From the NCBI RefSeq assembly GCF_902686445.1, contig NC_062214.1, positions 42,975,454-43,039,453 of the forward strand: a stretch of 64,000 nt of DNA. The letters run 5' to 3'. The notes under the pieces were generated by a model that made no database searches, had not been told where the DNA came from, and was given only the letters and a program-made list of their open reading frames with translations. Shown here piece by piece: positions 30,118 to 40,164 of the stretch. Position numbers and translations under genes: made by a program. The DNA comes from Sciurus carolinensis. Lineage: Eukaryota; Chordata; Mammalia; Rodentia; Sciuridae. Positions within the stretch are counted from its first letter, which is position 1, and each line of letters starts with the position of its first letter.

Positions 30118-30232
30118 GGTTTTTTTGGATAGGGTCTCTGTAAGTTGCCCTTGCTGGCCCCAAACTTTCAATCCTCCTACCTCAACCTCTCAAATCACTG
30201 GGATTTACAGACATGTGTCAACTCACCAAGTT
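30118..30232 (-). mobile_element. B1-dID SINE, B1 half
   Basis: ggatagggtctctgtaagttgcc...ctcaacctctcaaatcactggg. Confidence 0.8.
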
Positions 30233-30239
30233 GTTGGCT

Positions 30240-30940
30240 TATTTTTTTTTTAATTGATTCTTTTTAGTTATGCATAACATTAAGATTCATTTTGACATAA
30301 TTATAAAGGCATGGGATATAATTTGCTGTAATTCAGTCCCCAGTATTTTCCTTTTCCCTCCCCTTCCCCTCCTTTTGTTGCCTTTCCTCTACTCATCTTT
30401 CTGGTATTTACTTTCCATTTCAACTAATTTTTAAAGTATAGTGTAATCATGGTACATGAAGATTTCATGTCCTACATTTATCACTGTTATAATATTACCA
30501 TTTTTCAAGTTGCTAAATAGTATTCATAACCATTTTTAGTGGCTCTATTTTTCTTTTATTTTTCCTTATTAAGATATACGCATTTACAAACAACATTGCA
30601 GTGAATATATTTGTGTGTCAGGGTTTTTGTTTGCTTGTTTGTTTTTAGTGTTATGTATGTGTGTGTTGTTTTTTACACCATGGATTGAATTTTTCTTTTT
30701 ACTTCTGGATACATTTCCAGAAGTGAATTTCCTACATCAAAGGATGTGATCATTTTCATTGTTACTTTCTCATTGTCAACATCAACATTGATGTATTAAG
30801 GTACGAATCTCACCTCAAAACTACAGAATTAAGTATTATCATTTAAAGTTTTTTGTTTGTGTGTGAATTTTTAAATAGGCAATGATTTTTCAGAAAAAAC
30901 TGTGAAAAATTATTAGCATCTTGAACATTTCTCATTGTTT
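30240..30940 (-). mobile_element. Probable L1 3' end
   Basis: ttttagttatgcataacattaagattcattttgacataatt...ccagtattttccttttccctccccttcccc resembles the antisense 3' end of sciurid L1. 30570-30840 continues LINE-like. Confidence 0.55.
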
Positions 30941-31684
30941 CATAGTAACATTTCTTTTGCACATTATTTCTGTCCTTTCTTAGTCTCAAGGGAAAAGGGA
31001 GATCTCTTCATTTGTTTAAATGAGTTCTTTCTACCACTTAGGTGTAGATCCTCATCGGGGTCCCATCTGGAGAATTTTTGGGGACCATCCCATAGAATTT
31101 ATTTCACAAGGTTTAAAGGGACAGGGATGTTGAGGGAGGGAGGCCAAAGAAGGGCAGGACCAAGACCAGGACAAGCAACTCAATGGCAGGATTTGCAGCA
31201 TCTTTCTGAGGCTCTCAGCCATCTGCCCACCTCCCCCTAATAGTCTCTGAGCCCGGGGAGGAGACAAAACTGGTCACCTGATCTCTTTGGAGGCCCTTTG
31301 CGCCAGCTGCTCCCCCAGGTCATGAAGGAAGTCTGCTTCCTTCTCTAAGCTCCCTCTTGTCTGCAATAGCAGACTGCTCCTGTTTCCCACCCAGCCCCAA
31401 CCCCCCTTTTGAATCCCACAGAAATTGCTTTTCCTGTTAATTCTGAGACCATTTGCATCAGAGAAGTGTGTAGCTGCAAAAAGCCTGGCCTTTTTTGTTT
31501 TCTTTGGACCTGAATCCTGCACCCAGTCATCTCACTTTTTAAATGCATTCCTGCCATAAGCCCCAAGGTCTGCTTGAGCTTTTGGTAACTTACCTGCTGG
31601 AATGAGGGACCCACTTCTTTACTATTTTTAGGTAGAAGTGAACTGGATGTTTGATTCCATTTTATTCTCACGATCTTTTTAAAA

Positions 31685-31830
31685 TTTATTTTCTTTTTGT
31701 AGTTGTAGATGGACAGCATGCCTTTATTTTTGAATATGTTTATTTTTATGTAGTGCTAAGGATTGAACCCAGTGCCTCACACATGCTAGGCAAGCACTCT
31801 GCCACTGAGCTACAGTCCCAGCCCCATCAT
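31685..31830 (-). mobile_element. ID SINE with extended tail
   Basis: gtagttgtagatggacagcatgcc tail in reverse, then gtagtgctaaggattgaaccc...gagctacagtcccagcccc. Confidence 0.88.
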
Positions 31831-32106
31831 GTCCTTTTTTTTTTTTTTTTTTTTTTAATTATATTGGTGATTATTTTTCTCCTCCCTGCATTTTCTGTAG
31901 ATAGAAAACCAGACTCACTAACTTTAGTGCTCTAAAACTTCAAACCCTCGGGGCACCCTAGAGGAGCACAGGTGCAAATTAATGTTTGGGGAACATCAGA
32001 GATTCCCTGGGGCTAGAGAAGATGAGGAGGGTAGTCTTGAAGTAGGGAGAAGGCTGTGCAGGTGAATTTGGCAATAACTGAAACCCCTACTCAAACTGGT
32101 TTAAAT

Positions 32107-32257
32107 AATTACCACCACCAATTGTTGTCTACCTAGCAGTGTGTACCACGGTTACACAGTTTACTAGATTATTAACTCTGTGATCTTGGGCAAGTAACTT
32201 AACCTGAGTTTATTTATATGAAAAAGAATTATTGGTATCAAATGACTTATTATAAGC
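32107..32257 (+). repeat. MIR-derived tandem duplication, unit 1
   Basis: aattaccaccaccaattgttgtct...ctgtgatcttgggcaagtaacttaacc...attggtatcaaatgac. Contains the MIR core; directly followed by unit 2. Confidence 0.8.
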
Positions 32258-32428
32258 AATTACCACAATCAACAGTTGTCTTGCCTCGCATAAGTCTAGA
32301 GGCAATGTGTCTCATGGTCACATAGTTTATCAACTCATTAGCTATGTGACCATAGGCAAGTAACTCAACCTCAGTTTCCTTGTTTGTGAAAAACGATTGT
32401 TGGTATCAAATGAGTTAAAATCATAAGT
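32258..32428 (+). repeat. MIR-derived tandem duplication, unit 2
   Basis: aattaccacaatcaacagttgtct...gctatgtgaccataggcaagtaactcaacctcagtttcc...gttggtatcaaatgag. Same order of segments as unit 1, moderately diverged. Confidence 0.8.
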
Positions 32429-32489
32429 AAAAGTAAAAATAAGTAAAAATCTTAAATCACTAGCATTTGGTGTTTTATAAGTATTCATA

Positions 32490-32905
32490 AGCAACTATAT
32501 TGTTCAGTCCTTGCTGCATAACAAATGCACATCTCTGTGGTTTACAGCAATAAGTATTTCTTTCTGATATGTCTGCTGGTAGGTAGGGCTTGGATGGGCC
32601 ACTCTAATTCATTCTGTGTGCACAGTTGGGTTTAGCTCCTGTGTTGATAAGCTGAGTTCTGCCCCTATGTGTTCCTTCGAGGACCCAGAACAATGCTGCA
32701 ATAGGAACCAGGGAAATGGTGGCGTTACAAATTGTAGAAAACACAAGGCTGTGGTCAGGAACTGGCACACTGTCACTCTGCCACCTTGGCTTTGGCCAGA
32801 GCCTCACATATCCCAGCCCTATATCAGCAGGGAGGGGAAATAACCTCCTCCCCCTCCAGTGGGCAGTGTAAAGTCACATAGCCATGGACATGGAGAATTA
32901 TAAAC
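32490..32905 (-). mobile_element. Ancient LTR-like repeat
   Basis: tccttgctgcataacaaatgcacatctctgtgg...ggaactggcacactgtcactctgccacc...agtgtaaagtcacatagcc. Same family as 17085 and 35497. Confidence 0.6.
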
Positions 32906-33277
32906 AGTGCCCAAAAGATAAGTGATCAGTAGATTAAATGAAGGTATCTCCTTATTTAGCATTGTTAAATTCAAAATATTTTCTAATTTCTCCTGTGACT
33001 TCCTCTTTGATCTGTGGATTATTTAGAAGTGAATTATTTAATTTTCATATCTTTGGGGTATTTCCATATATTTTTGTTATTGATTTCTACTTTAATTCTC
33101 TTAAACCAGAGAACATATTTAGTGTCAATTAAATCTACTAAAGTTGTTGGCTATGCTGTGATTATGTAATAAAATGTCTCTATGCTTCAAGGAAATACAC
33201 TCTGAAGTGTTCAGGGGTAAATTGTCATGGTGAATCTGACTTACACTCATTTGGGTCAGAAAAAAACTGTGTGCATT

Positions 33278-33282
<5 letters not shown>

Positions 33283-33318
<36 letters not shown>
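33283..33318. repeat. (GT)n microsatellite
   Basis: About 18 GT units, preceded by imperfect GT-rich sequence. Confidence 0.95.
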
Positions 33319-33320
<2 letters not shown>

Positions 33321-33449
33321 TTAGAGAGAAATAAGGAGAGGGAAGGAAGGAGAGAGGTAAAATGTTAACAAGCGAATCTGAGCGAAGAGTATACAGGTGT
33401 TGTTGGTTGTACTACTTTTATTCTTGCAACTTTCTGTAAGTTTGCTTTT

Positions 33450-33640
33450 TTTTTTGGTAGGGGGATTGAACTCAAGGGCACTTAACTATCAAGCCACATT
33501 TCAGCCTTTTATTATATTTTATTTAGAGATAGGGTCTCACTAAGTTGCTTAGGACCTCACTAAGTTGCTGAGGCTGGCTTTGAATTCATGATCCTCTTGC
33601 CTCAGCCTCCTGAACCACTGGATTACAGGCTCCCAGCTGC
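33450..33640 (-). mobile_element. B1-dID SINE
   Basis: ggtagggggattgaactcaagg...doubled aagttgct...gcctcagcctcctgaaccactgg. Confidence 0.9.
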
Positions 33641-33784
33641 AATTATTTCTATATATAAAAAAATAAATGCAAAGGAAAAGCTAATAATCTCTCCTACCTT
33701 GTCCTGTCTCCTAGGTACATATTCTTCCATACCTTCTCCATAGACATACAAATCTGTACTAATATTTATACACTTAGATGGTGT

Positions 33785-34207
33785 TTTAGTGAGCTTTTTT
33801 GCTGCTGTGAACAAAAGAACTGACAAGGACAGTTTTAGAGAAGGAAAAGTTTATTTGGGGCTCTTGGTCTCAGAAGTCCACATACAGCCCATTGCTCTGG
33901 GCCTGAGGTGAGGCAGAATTCATGGTGGAAGAGTGTGGTGGAAGAAAGCAACTCAGGACATGGCCACCAGAAAGCAAAGAAAGAAAACTTCCCTCACCAC
34001 TGACAAAATATAAGACCAAAAGGCATGCCTTCAGTGACTCACCTCCTCCAATCACATCTTACCTGTCTATAGTTACTACCCAGTTAATTCCTATAAGGGG
34101 ATTAATGCACTGATTATGTTAAAGCTTTCATAACCCAATCATTTCACCTCTAAACATTGTCTCACACATGAGCTTTTGGGGGACATCTAGTATCTAAACC
34201 ATAACAG
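33785..34207 (-). mobile_element. MaLR solo LTR
   Basis: gttttagtgagcttttttgctgctgtgaac...gaaaagtttatttggggctc...cataacccaatcatttcacc...gagcttttgggggacatctag...ctaaaccataaca. Complete, reverse orientation, no internal genes. Confidence 0.82.
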
Positions 34208-34229
34208 ATGCAATTTTTTGTTCATAAAA

Positions 34230-34275
34230 ATAGGATCATTCTCTATATAATATATAGGATCATTCTCTATATAAT
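34230..34275. repeat. Short tandem duplication
   Basis: ataggatcattctctatataat occurs twice exactly (34230-34251, 34254-34275), period 24. Confidence 0.95.
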
Positions 34276-34331
34276 AATTATTCTTCCATTAGATTTTCTC
34301 TCCTAACAATCCATCTCTAGGTCAAAAGATA

Positions 34332-34467
34332 ATTTTAGGGTTGGAGTTGTCACTCAGTGGTAGAGCACTTACCTAGCATGTGTGAGGCACTGGCTTCAAT
34401 CCTCAGCACCACATAAAAATAAATAAATAAAATAAAGATATTGTGTCCATCTACAACTAAATAGTTT
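34332..34467 (+). mobile_element. ID SINE with extended tail
   Basis: ggagttgtcactcagtggtagagc...caatcctcagcaccac, (ATAA)n, gtgtccatctacaactaaa. Meets a minus-strand ID tail to tail. Confidence 0.9.
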
Positions 34468-34558
34468 TTATTTTTATTTTTTGCAGTGCTGGGGATTGAA
34501 CCCAGCGCCTTGTGCTTGTAAGGCAAGCACTCTACCAACTGAGCTATATCCCCAGCCC
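34468..34558 (-). mobile_element. ID SINE
   Basis: gcagtgctggggattgaaccc...gagctatatccccagccc, directly after the previous ID's tail. Confidence 0.92.
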
Positions 34559-34713
34559 TCCAAAATATTTTTTAAAGATAATTTTAATTTACTTTTAAAG
34601 TAAATTAGATGTACAAATATTACAATTTCTTCAACCATCTCCTTATTGGTGAACATTCTTGCAGCTTCCAGGGTTTGTTTGTTTGTTTGTTTTTTACCAC
34701 CACAAATAAGACC

Positions 34714-34853
34714 TCATAAGTCTGTGGTCAGTTATAGGCCAGTTAGGCAACTCAGCTTCTGGGAGTTGGCAGGCTGTTGGCTGGAGTGATGGGGAGTTTT
34801 GATCCATGTGGTCTCTAATCCTCCAATAGTTTAGTCTGGGCTTATACATATAC
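34714..34853 (-). repeat. Ancient LTR-like repeat fragment (copy A)
   Basis: cataagtctgtggtcagttataggcc...cttctgggagttggcaggctg...ccatgtggtctctaatcctcc. Uninterrupted counterpart of the repeat at 35645-35888. Confidence 0.75.
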
Positions 34854-35707
34854 CCCATTATATTGGTGTAAAATCTGTGAATCTCTTCTGAAACTAGAAT
34901 TTTATCAAAATCAAGGTCAACAAATCCTTCAAGATCCATTAAACTCCAAGCTGTTTTGTGGTGGGTATAGGGTGGTTTACCCAGAGGTTGTCTGCTCACA
35001 TCTCATATCCAGTTGCAGACAAGTCCATCATTTTCTTGAGAAGGGTAGAACATCCTCAAGGAAGCTGGACGTACCAAGTTTGTCTTTGAGTATGAAGAGG
35101 CTGTCTGCTGTCTTGTGGCTGGTCCCCCATGTTTGGCAGGTAAGTCCAACATTACCATATGTCTACCAAACTTCACACCTCTATGAGTGCCCACTAATTA
35201 TGTACCCTTAAAACTGTTTGGCTAGAAATTTTATGCAGGCCCGAGGCTTCTGTAGGTGGGGCCACATGTGGTCCACAAGCAGCTGGTTGGAAGCTCAGAT
35301 GGAGTCCATTTCTAGCACAAATAATTTGGCTGAGATCATAGTTTTGATCTCCACATGGGGTACAATGCCTTATACCAATGATAAACATGGTATGTTGCCT
35401 CCTGTCAGTGGCATTGAATTAAGCACTTTTATTTAGACCATCTCATTTAATTCCCTCCACAACTCTGTGAGGTACACGAGTTGTATAACCCTGTTGTATC
35501 ATCTTTTAACTATTACCACAATAATTCTGCATGAAACCACCAAAATCTTAGTGGCTTAAAACAACCACCTATTATTTGCTTGTGATTCTGTGAGTAATTT
35601 AGGCAGCATTCAGCAGGGTACTGCTGGTTTTGACTGGCTTCCCTCATAAGTCTGTGACCAGTTATAGGCCATTTCTGCCGAACTCTCAGCTTCTGGGAGT
35701 TGGCAGG

Positions 35708-35813
35708 CAGAAGAAAATCATCTCCAAATATCATTACCTCTTTGAAGAAGAGATATTTGGCAGAAATTGGAGGTGGTATTCTGGTGGGTTTGTGGATAGA
35801 TGTTTGATAGACT
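35708..35813 (+). repeat. 106-base duplicated segment, inserted copy
   Basis: 104 of 106 bases identical to 36482-36587, same orientation. Its insertion splits the ancient repeat cleanly (compare 34714-34853). Confidence 0.93.
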
Positions 35814-35999
35814 ATCGCTGGAGTGATAGGGAGTTTTGATCCATGTGGTCTGTCATCCTCTAATAGTTTAGTCTGGGCTTATTTATATGTAGGGTGGTAA
35901 CACAGGGGTTGAGAGTGAGAGACAGATGGAAAAGAAGAGAAAGACAATGGTTAAAGGATGCAAAGACTGTGGAAACCTGTCTCAAATTTGGCATGTCAT

Positions 36000-36101
36000 G
36001 TGCTCACTTCAGCAGCACATATGCTAAAATTAGAACAATACAGAGATTAGCATGGCACCAGTTAGAGGATAACATGTAAATTCATAAAGCTTTCCATGTT
36101 T
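36000..36101 (+). pseudogene. U6 snRNA retropseudogene
   Basis: Starts gtgctcacttcagcagcac and follows U6 snRNA along its full length: the ACATATACTAAAATTGGAACGA region with changes, then GATTAGCATGGC, then the 3' part ending ttccatgttt. Compared with functional U6 (from memory) it lacks about four bases in the ACAGAGAAGATTAGC segment and has many substitutions. It is followed by an A-rich tail (aaagaaaaaaaa), as expected for LINE-mediated retroposition. It sits inside the ancient repeat spanning 35497-36260. No U6-type upstream promoter elements are seen, so it is presumably inactive. Confidence 0.92.
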
Positions 36102-36264
36102 AAAGAAAAAAAATTGACACATCACTTTACCACATTCTTCTGGCCAAAGCAAGTCACAGAGTCAGCCCAGATTCATTGCATTGGAATATAGACCTCACTT
36201 TTGGGGGGTAATTGAAAAGTCACATTGCAAAGGGGATGAATACAAGGAAGAGAAAATGTAGCCA

Positions 36265-36405
36265 TTTTTGTGATTTACCTCACCTGTTTTGCAGGTCAGA
36301 AGAGTGAGGAACTGAGAAGTTATATAAATTGCCTAAACTCACAAACCCAACAAATGGCAGGTTTGAACCAGGACAGTCAGACATCAGTACTAAACATTCA
36401 GCCCT
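36265..36405 (-). mobile_element. MIR SINE relic
   Basis: ttgcaggtcagaagagtgaggaactgag...gcctaaactcacaaacccaacaaatggcaggtttgaacc, the reverse of MIR. Confidence 0.72.
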
Positions 36406-36481
36406 CTTTTGCATTTTCCTGACTATTGTAAGCCTCAGTGATATTACCCTCTCCAAAAATTCTCAGCACAGAGTTGACCTC

Positions 36482-36587
36482 CAGAAGAAAATCATCTCCA
36501 AATATCATTACCTCTTTGAAGAAGAGATATTTGGCAGAAATCGGAGGTGGTATTCTGGTGGGTTTGTGGATAGATATTTGATAGACT
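36482..36587 (+). repeat. 106-base duplicated segment, likely source copy
   Basis: cagaagaaaatcatctccaa...gatagact, followed by a tetranucleotide-rich stretch. Differs from the upstream copy at two positions. Confidence 0.93.
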
Positions 36588-36595
36588 GATAAGTA

Positions 36596-36735
36596 ATTGG
36601 ACAGGTGGGTAAAAGGGCAGATGGATGGGTACATGAGTAGGTACTTGAATTGGTGAGTAGATGGATGGATGGATACATAGGTAGGTTTATGGGTAAGTAA
36701 ATGGGTGGTTAGGTGCATAGGTGGGTGGATGAGTT
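36596..36735. repeat. Degenerate (GATG)/(GGTA) tetranucleotide stretch
   Basis: atggatggatggatacataggtaggtttatgggtaagtaaatgg and similar; imperfect throughout. Confidence 0.8.
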
Positions 36736-36825
36736 TTTGGCAAGTATAGGGTGCTAAGGATAGCTTCAGTCTTAAAGCTTGGTTTTTTCCCCAAAGTTGA
36801 GGGACAGGGAATAAACAAATCTGAG

Positions 36826-37025
36826 CTGGACACAGTGGCACATGCCTGCAATCTCAGCAATTTGGGAGGCTGAGACTGGATGATCAAAAGTTCAAGTATA
36901 GCTTCAGCAATTTAGTGAGACTTTTAGCAATTTAGTGGGACCCTGTCTCAAAATAAAAACAAAAAGGACTGGAGATGTACCTCAGTGGTAAAGCACCCCT
37001 GGGTTCAATCCCCAGTACCAAAAAA
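36826..37025 (+). mobile_element. B1-dID SINE
   Basis: ggacacagtggcacatgcctgcaatctcag...gactggagatgtacctcagtggtaaagc. Confidence 0.9.
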
Positions 37026-37050
37026 GAAAAAAGAAAAAAATCTGAGCCTC

Positions 37051-37136
37051 CAGGACAAGGGATGTAGTTCAGTGGTAGAACACTAGCCTAGCATGTGAAA
37101 AGCCCTGGGTTCAATTCCCAGGACTGTAAAAAACGA
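37051..37136 (+). mobile_element. ID SINE, diverged
   Basis: gggatgtagttcagtggtagaacac...gggttcaattcccagg. Confidence 0.82.
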
Positions 37137-37177
37137 AACATAAAAATAAAAAATTAAGAATTACTTTATTTCATATT

Positions 37178-37375
37178 TTGGTACTAGGGGTTGAACCTAG
37201 GGGCACTCAACCACTGAACCAAACCTCAGCCCTTTTTCTTTTTTATTTTAAGACAAGGTCTTGCTAAGTTGCTTAAGACCTTGCTAAATTGCTGAGGCTG
37301 GCTTTGAACTTGTGGTCCTCTTGCCTCAGTCTCCTGAGTCCCTAGGATTATAGGCATGTACCATAATGCCTGGCA
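37178..37375 (-). mobile_element. B1-dID SINE
   Basis: ggtactaggggttgaacctagg...gcctcagtctcctgagtccctagg. Confidence 0.9.
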
Positions 37376-38490
37376 AGAAAGAATAGGTGTAAAAAAGAAA
37401 TAAAGAAGGAAATCTGAGCCTTAAAGGTGGCATTCATTGGAGCCTTCAGGCTAAGACCTAAGATCTGAAGGCCACAATGAGGTGAGACAGCCTTTCCCAT
37501 CAGTGAGATGTGAGCAATGTGAGTGTAGGGCTTTCCTTCCTCAGAGGAGTGAGTGCTCAGGGTCAATTTTAAAAGGTATCATTTAAAACGTATTCCTTAA
37601 GTGCAGGCTGATACCTTCCACATCTCTAGTCTGCTGCATGGTGTCAGGATTCCAAGAAGACCCTGATATAAAGGAGTTTACAGTCAGGGCTTCCCCTCAC
37701 AGAGAATGTTGTGTAGACTTAAGTTCTGGCTGGTGGCTGCAATAGAGGCCTTCTCTCTCCCTCTTTGTGGGTCAACTGGATAATTGTTGTGGACCCATAT
37801 CTGTGACTATACAGTTTGTGTCAAGCACCCCAATTTAACACAAAGAGGTTTGTGGGAAAATCTTCAACTCTGTCCAGGAAACTGGGTTGCCCCCCCCCCG
37901 CCAAGTGGGTCCATGAGCATCGCCCCCAAATACACTGGTCCATAGCTAGCCAGCATGCTGTTGTCTATAACCCCATTTCCTCCAATAGAACTCTGAGGAG
38001 ATGGGACTGGGGGCCCCTGGGGCGGCTATGATACCTCCCAGATGAGGACTTAGGTTGCTGCAGGCTGAGCAGCTGCTTCCCTGCCTGGTTCCACACCGGC
38101 CAGTGTCCTCTCAGTACCAAATGCTTGCCCCTCTTTCTTTTAAATTCTTTTGAGTCTTCTTTGTAACTTTTTATCTAGATAAAGACATAAACCCTTTTCA
38201 GTCCCACAAGTTTCCCTGTGCCTCTCTCATTGGTACTCTCCAAGGTTTGTTCTGACCTTTTTATCCCCATAGATCACGTGTGCTAATTCTTGACCTTCCT
38301 AAAAATGGAATTATTTTATATCTCCTGCTTTCCCAAGGCTACATTTACTGTTAAAATGCACTAACCCTTCCCTGCAGGGCTAAAGCTCCCTGAGGGCAGG
38401 ATTGGATCTTAATCATCTCTGGGACCCCACCCACCCACCACTAGCTCTGCCAGCCCTCAGGGTAGACAGTGGATGTTCATTTAGTGCAGG
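37376..38490. other. Unassigned intergenic stretch
   Basis: Relatively GC-richer, with no repeat or gene recognised. A C(10) run lies near 37890. Confidence 0.4.
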
Positions 38491-38494
38491 GTGA

Positions 38495-38655
38495 TCACAG
38501 CACAGAGCCTAAGAGTACGAGCTGCCTGCATTCAAATCTGGATGCTCTAACTTATAGCACTATGTGAACTTGGGTTTGTTTCTTACCCTCTCTATTTTTT
38601 CTTTAGTCAGATCAAGGAAAATAATACTACTTGACTTCTAGAGTCATTGTGATGA
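38495..38655 (+). mobile_element. MIR SINE relic
   Basis: cacagagcctaagagtacgagctgcctgcattcaaatctgg...cactatgtgaacttgggtttg...gtcattgtgatgac. Confidence 0.75.
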
Positions 38656-38807
38656 CAAAACACATCAATATTTTTATTTATTTATTGATGCATTATGATT
38701 ATACATAATAGACTCATTGTGACATATTCATACATGTACTTAATATAATTTGATCAATTTCATTCCCCTTCTTTCACTGACTGTGTTGGTCTCCCTTCTA
38801 TTTTCCT

Positions 38808-38866
38808 CCTCCCCCCTCCCCCTCCCCCTCCCCCTCCCCCTCCTCCTCCTCCTCCTTCTCCTTCTT
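38808..38866. repeat. (CCCCCT)n/(CTC)n array
   Basis: Pyrimidine-only stretch passing from ccccct units to cct and ctt units. Confidence 0.9.
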
Positions 38867-38950
38867 CTTTTTTTGTAGTGCTAGGGATTGAACTCAGGGT
38901 CCCATGCATGCTAGGCAAGTGAGCTATCATTGAGCTACATTCCCAGCCCC
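38867..38950 (-). mobile_element. ID SINE
   Basis: gtagtgctagggattgaactcaggg...gagctacattcccagcccc, after a C/T-rich array. Confidence 0.88.
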
Positions 38951-38993
38951 CTACCTTCTATTTTCATGAGGTCCCTTTTAAAATATTGTTCTC

Positions 38994-39222
38994 GAGGGGT
39001 GGGAGGGGTGGGGGGAAGGGAAAAAATAACAGAATGAATCAAACATTACCCTATGTAAATTTATGATTACACAAATGGTATGCCTTTACGCCATGTACAA
39101 ATAGAGAAACAACAAGTATCCCATTTGTGTACAATAATAAAAAAAAAAAATTTGTATCAAGGCAAAGGAAAAAAAATAAAGATGCAATTCTTTCTTTAAA
39201 AAAATAATAAAATAAAATAAAA
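38994..39222 (+). mobile_element. 5'-truncated L1 3' end with target-site duplication
   Basis: gaggggtgggaggggtgggg...aatgaatcaaacattaccctatgtaaat...acaataataaaaaaaaa and a long A-rich tail. 15-base repeat taaaatattgttctc at 38979-38993 and 39223-39237. Confidence 0.88.
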
Positions 39223-39237
39223 TAAAATATTGTTCTC

Positions 39238-39510
39238 TATATTCTACTTATGAGAGAGAACATGCAACTTTTGACTTTCTGAATCTGGCTTATTTTATTC
39301 AACATGATGCTCTCCAGTTCCATTCATTTTCCAGCAAATGACATTTCACTCTTTTTTATGGCTGGATAAAACTCCATTGTATATATGAGTCGCATTTTCT
39401 TTATCCATTCATCTGTTGACAGACACCAAGACTGATTCTATGATCTGGCTTTTGAGAATTGTACTACTATATATGTGGGTAATGCATCAATATTTTAAAA
39501 CTCTTACGAA
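39238..39510 (-). mobile_element. L1 3' relic (host of the insertion above)
   Basis: tattctacttatgagagagaacatgc...ccagttccattcattttccagc...ttatggctggataaaactccattg, antisense; related sequence also at 38660-38800. Confidence 0.75.
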
Positions 39511-39680
39511 TGTCTGGGATATAGTGGGTCTATAAAAATATTTTTTTAATGAAGACATAAAAATAAATTTTTTTCTACCTCAGCAGCTGAGGGTAGGACT
39601 TAGCCCTCTTTTTAGCCACCATCTCCTAAGTCAGGGGGTCTATAAATTATTTTTATTTATTTTTATTTACTCATTTATTT

Positions 39681-40150
39681 GCTTGGTTTTGCAGTGCTAG
39701 GGATGGAAACTGGGGCCTCATGCATAGTAGGCAAGCATTCTACCATGGAGCCACATCCCCAGCCCTGCAAATTTATTTTCTTTTTTGGGGATGAGGGTTT
39801 GATCCTATGGGTGCCTAACCACTGAGTCACATCCCCAGCCCTTTTATTTTTACTTATTATTTTTTTGGTACTGGGGTTTGAACTCAGGGACACTCAACCA
39901 CTGAGCCACATCCCCAGCCCTATTTTGTATTTTATTTAGAAACAGGTCTCACTGAGTTGCTTAGGTCCTCAGTAATTTATTGAGGCTGGCTTTGAACTCA
40001 TGATCCTCCTGCCTCAGCCTTCTGAGCTACTGGGATTACAGGTATATGCCACTGCATATACTTTTTTTTTTTTTTTTTTTTTTTTTTGTGGTGCTGGGGA
40101 TTGAACCCAGAGCCCTGTGTACTCTACCAAGTGAGCTATATCCCCAGCCC
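39681..40150 (-). mobile_element. Array of four SINEs, all minus strand
   Basis: In order: ID (39681-39766), a dID half (39776-39843), a full B1-dID (39862-40056) and an ID with a 25-base poly-T and a shortened middle (40063-40150). Each ends with a form of ccacatccccagccc, or ccaccatgcc for the B1 end. Confidence 0.88.
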
Positions 40151-40164
40151 CTACAAATCTATTT

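Larger units (their letters stand above)
35497..36260 (-). mobile_element. Ancient LTR-like repeat carrying two insertions
   Basis: From atcttttaactattaccac...cttagtggcttaaaac through cataagtctgtgacc to ggccaaagcaagtcacagagtcagcccagattc and aagtcacattgcaaagg. Interrupted by the 106-base segment (35708-35813) and the U6 pseudogene (36000-36101). Confidence 0.75.

Noticed and set aside
33785..34207. Possible endogenous retrovirus
   Set aside because: Only solo LTR-type sequence of the non-coding MaLR class; no gag, pol or env remains anywhere near it.
35630..35839. Two similar small open stretches (35630-35839 and 36329-36589) that could suggest a duplicated peptide gene
   Set aside because: The similarity is entirely due to the 106-base DNA duplication inside repeat sequence; neither has a supporting gene structure.
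36398..36841. 147-codon open stretch on minus with HPPT/THPST-like repeats
   Set aside because: Produced by the GATG/GGTA tetranucleotide stretch; no conserved protein.
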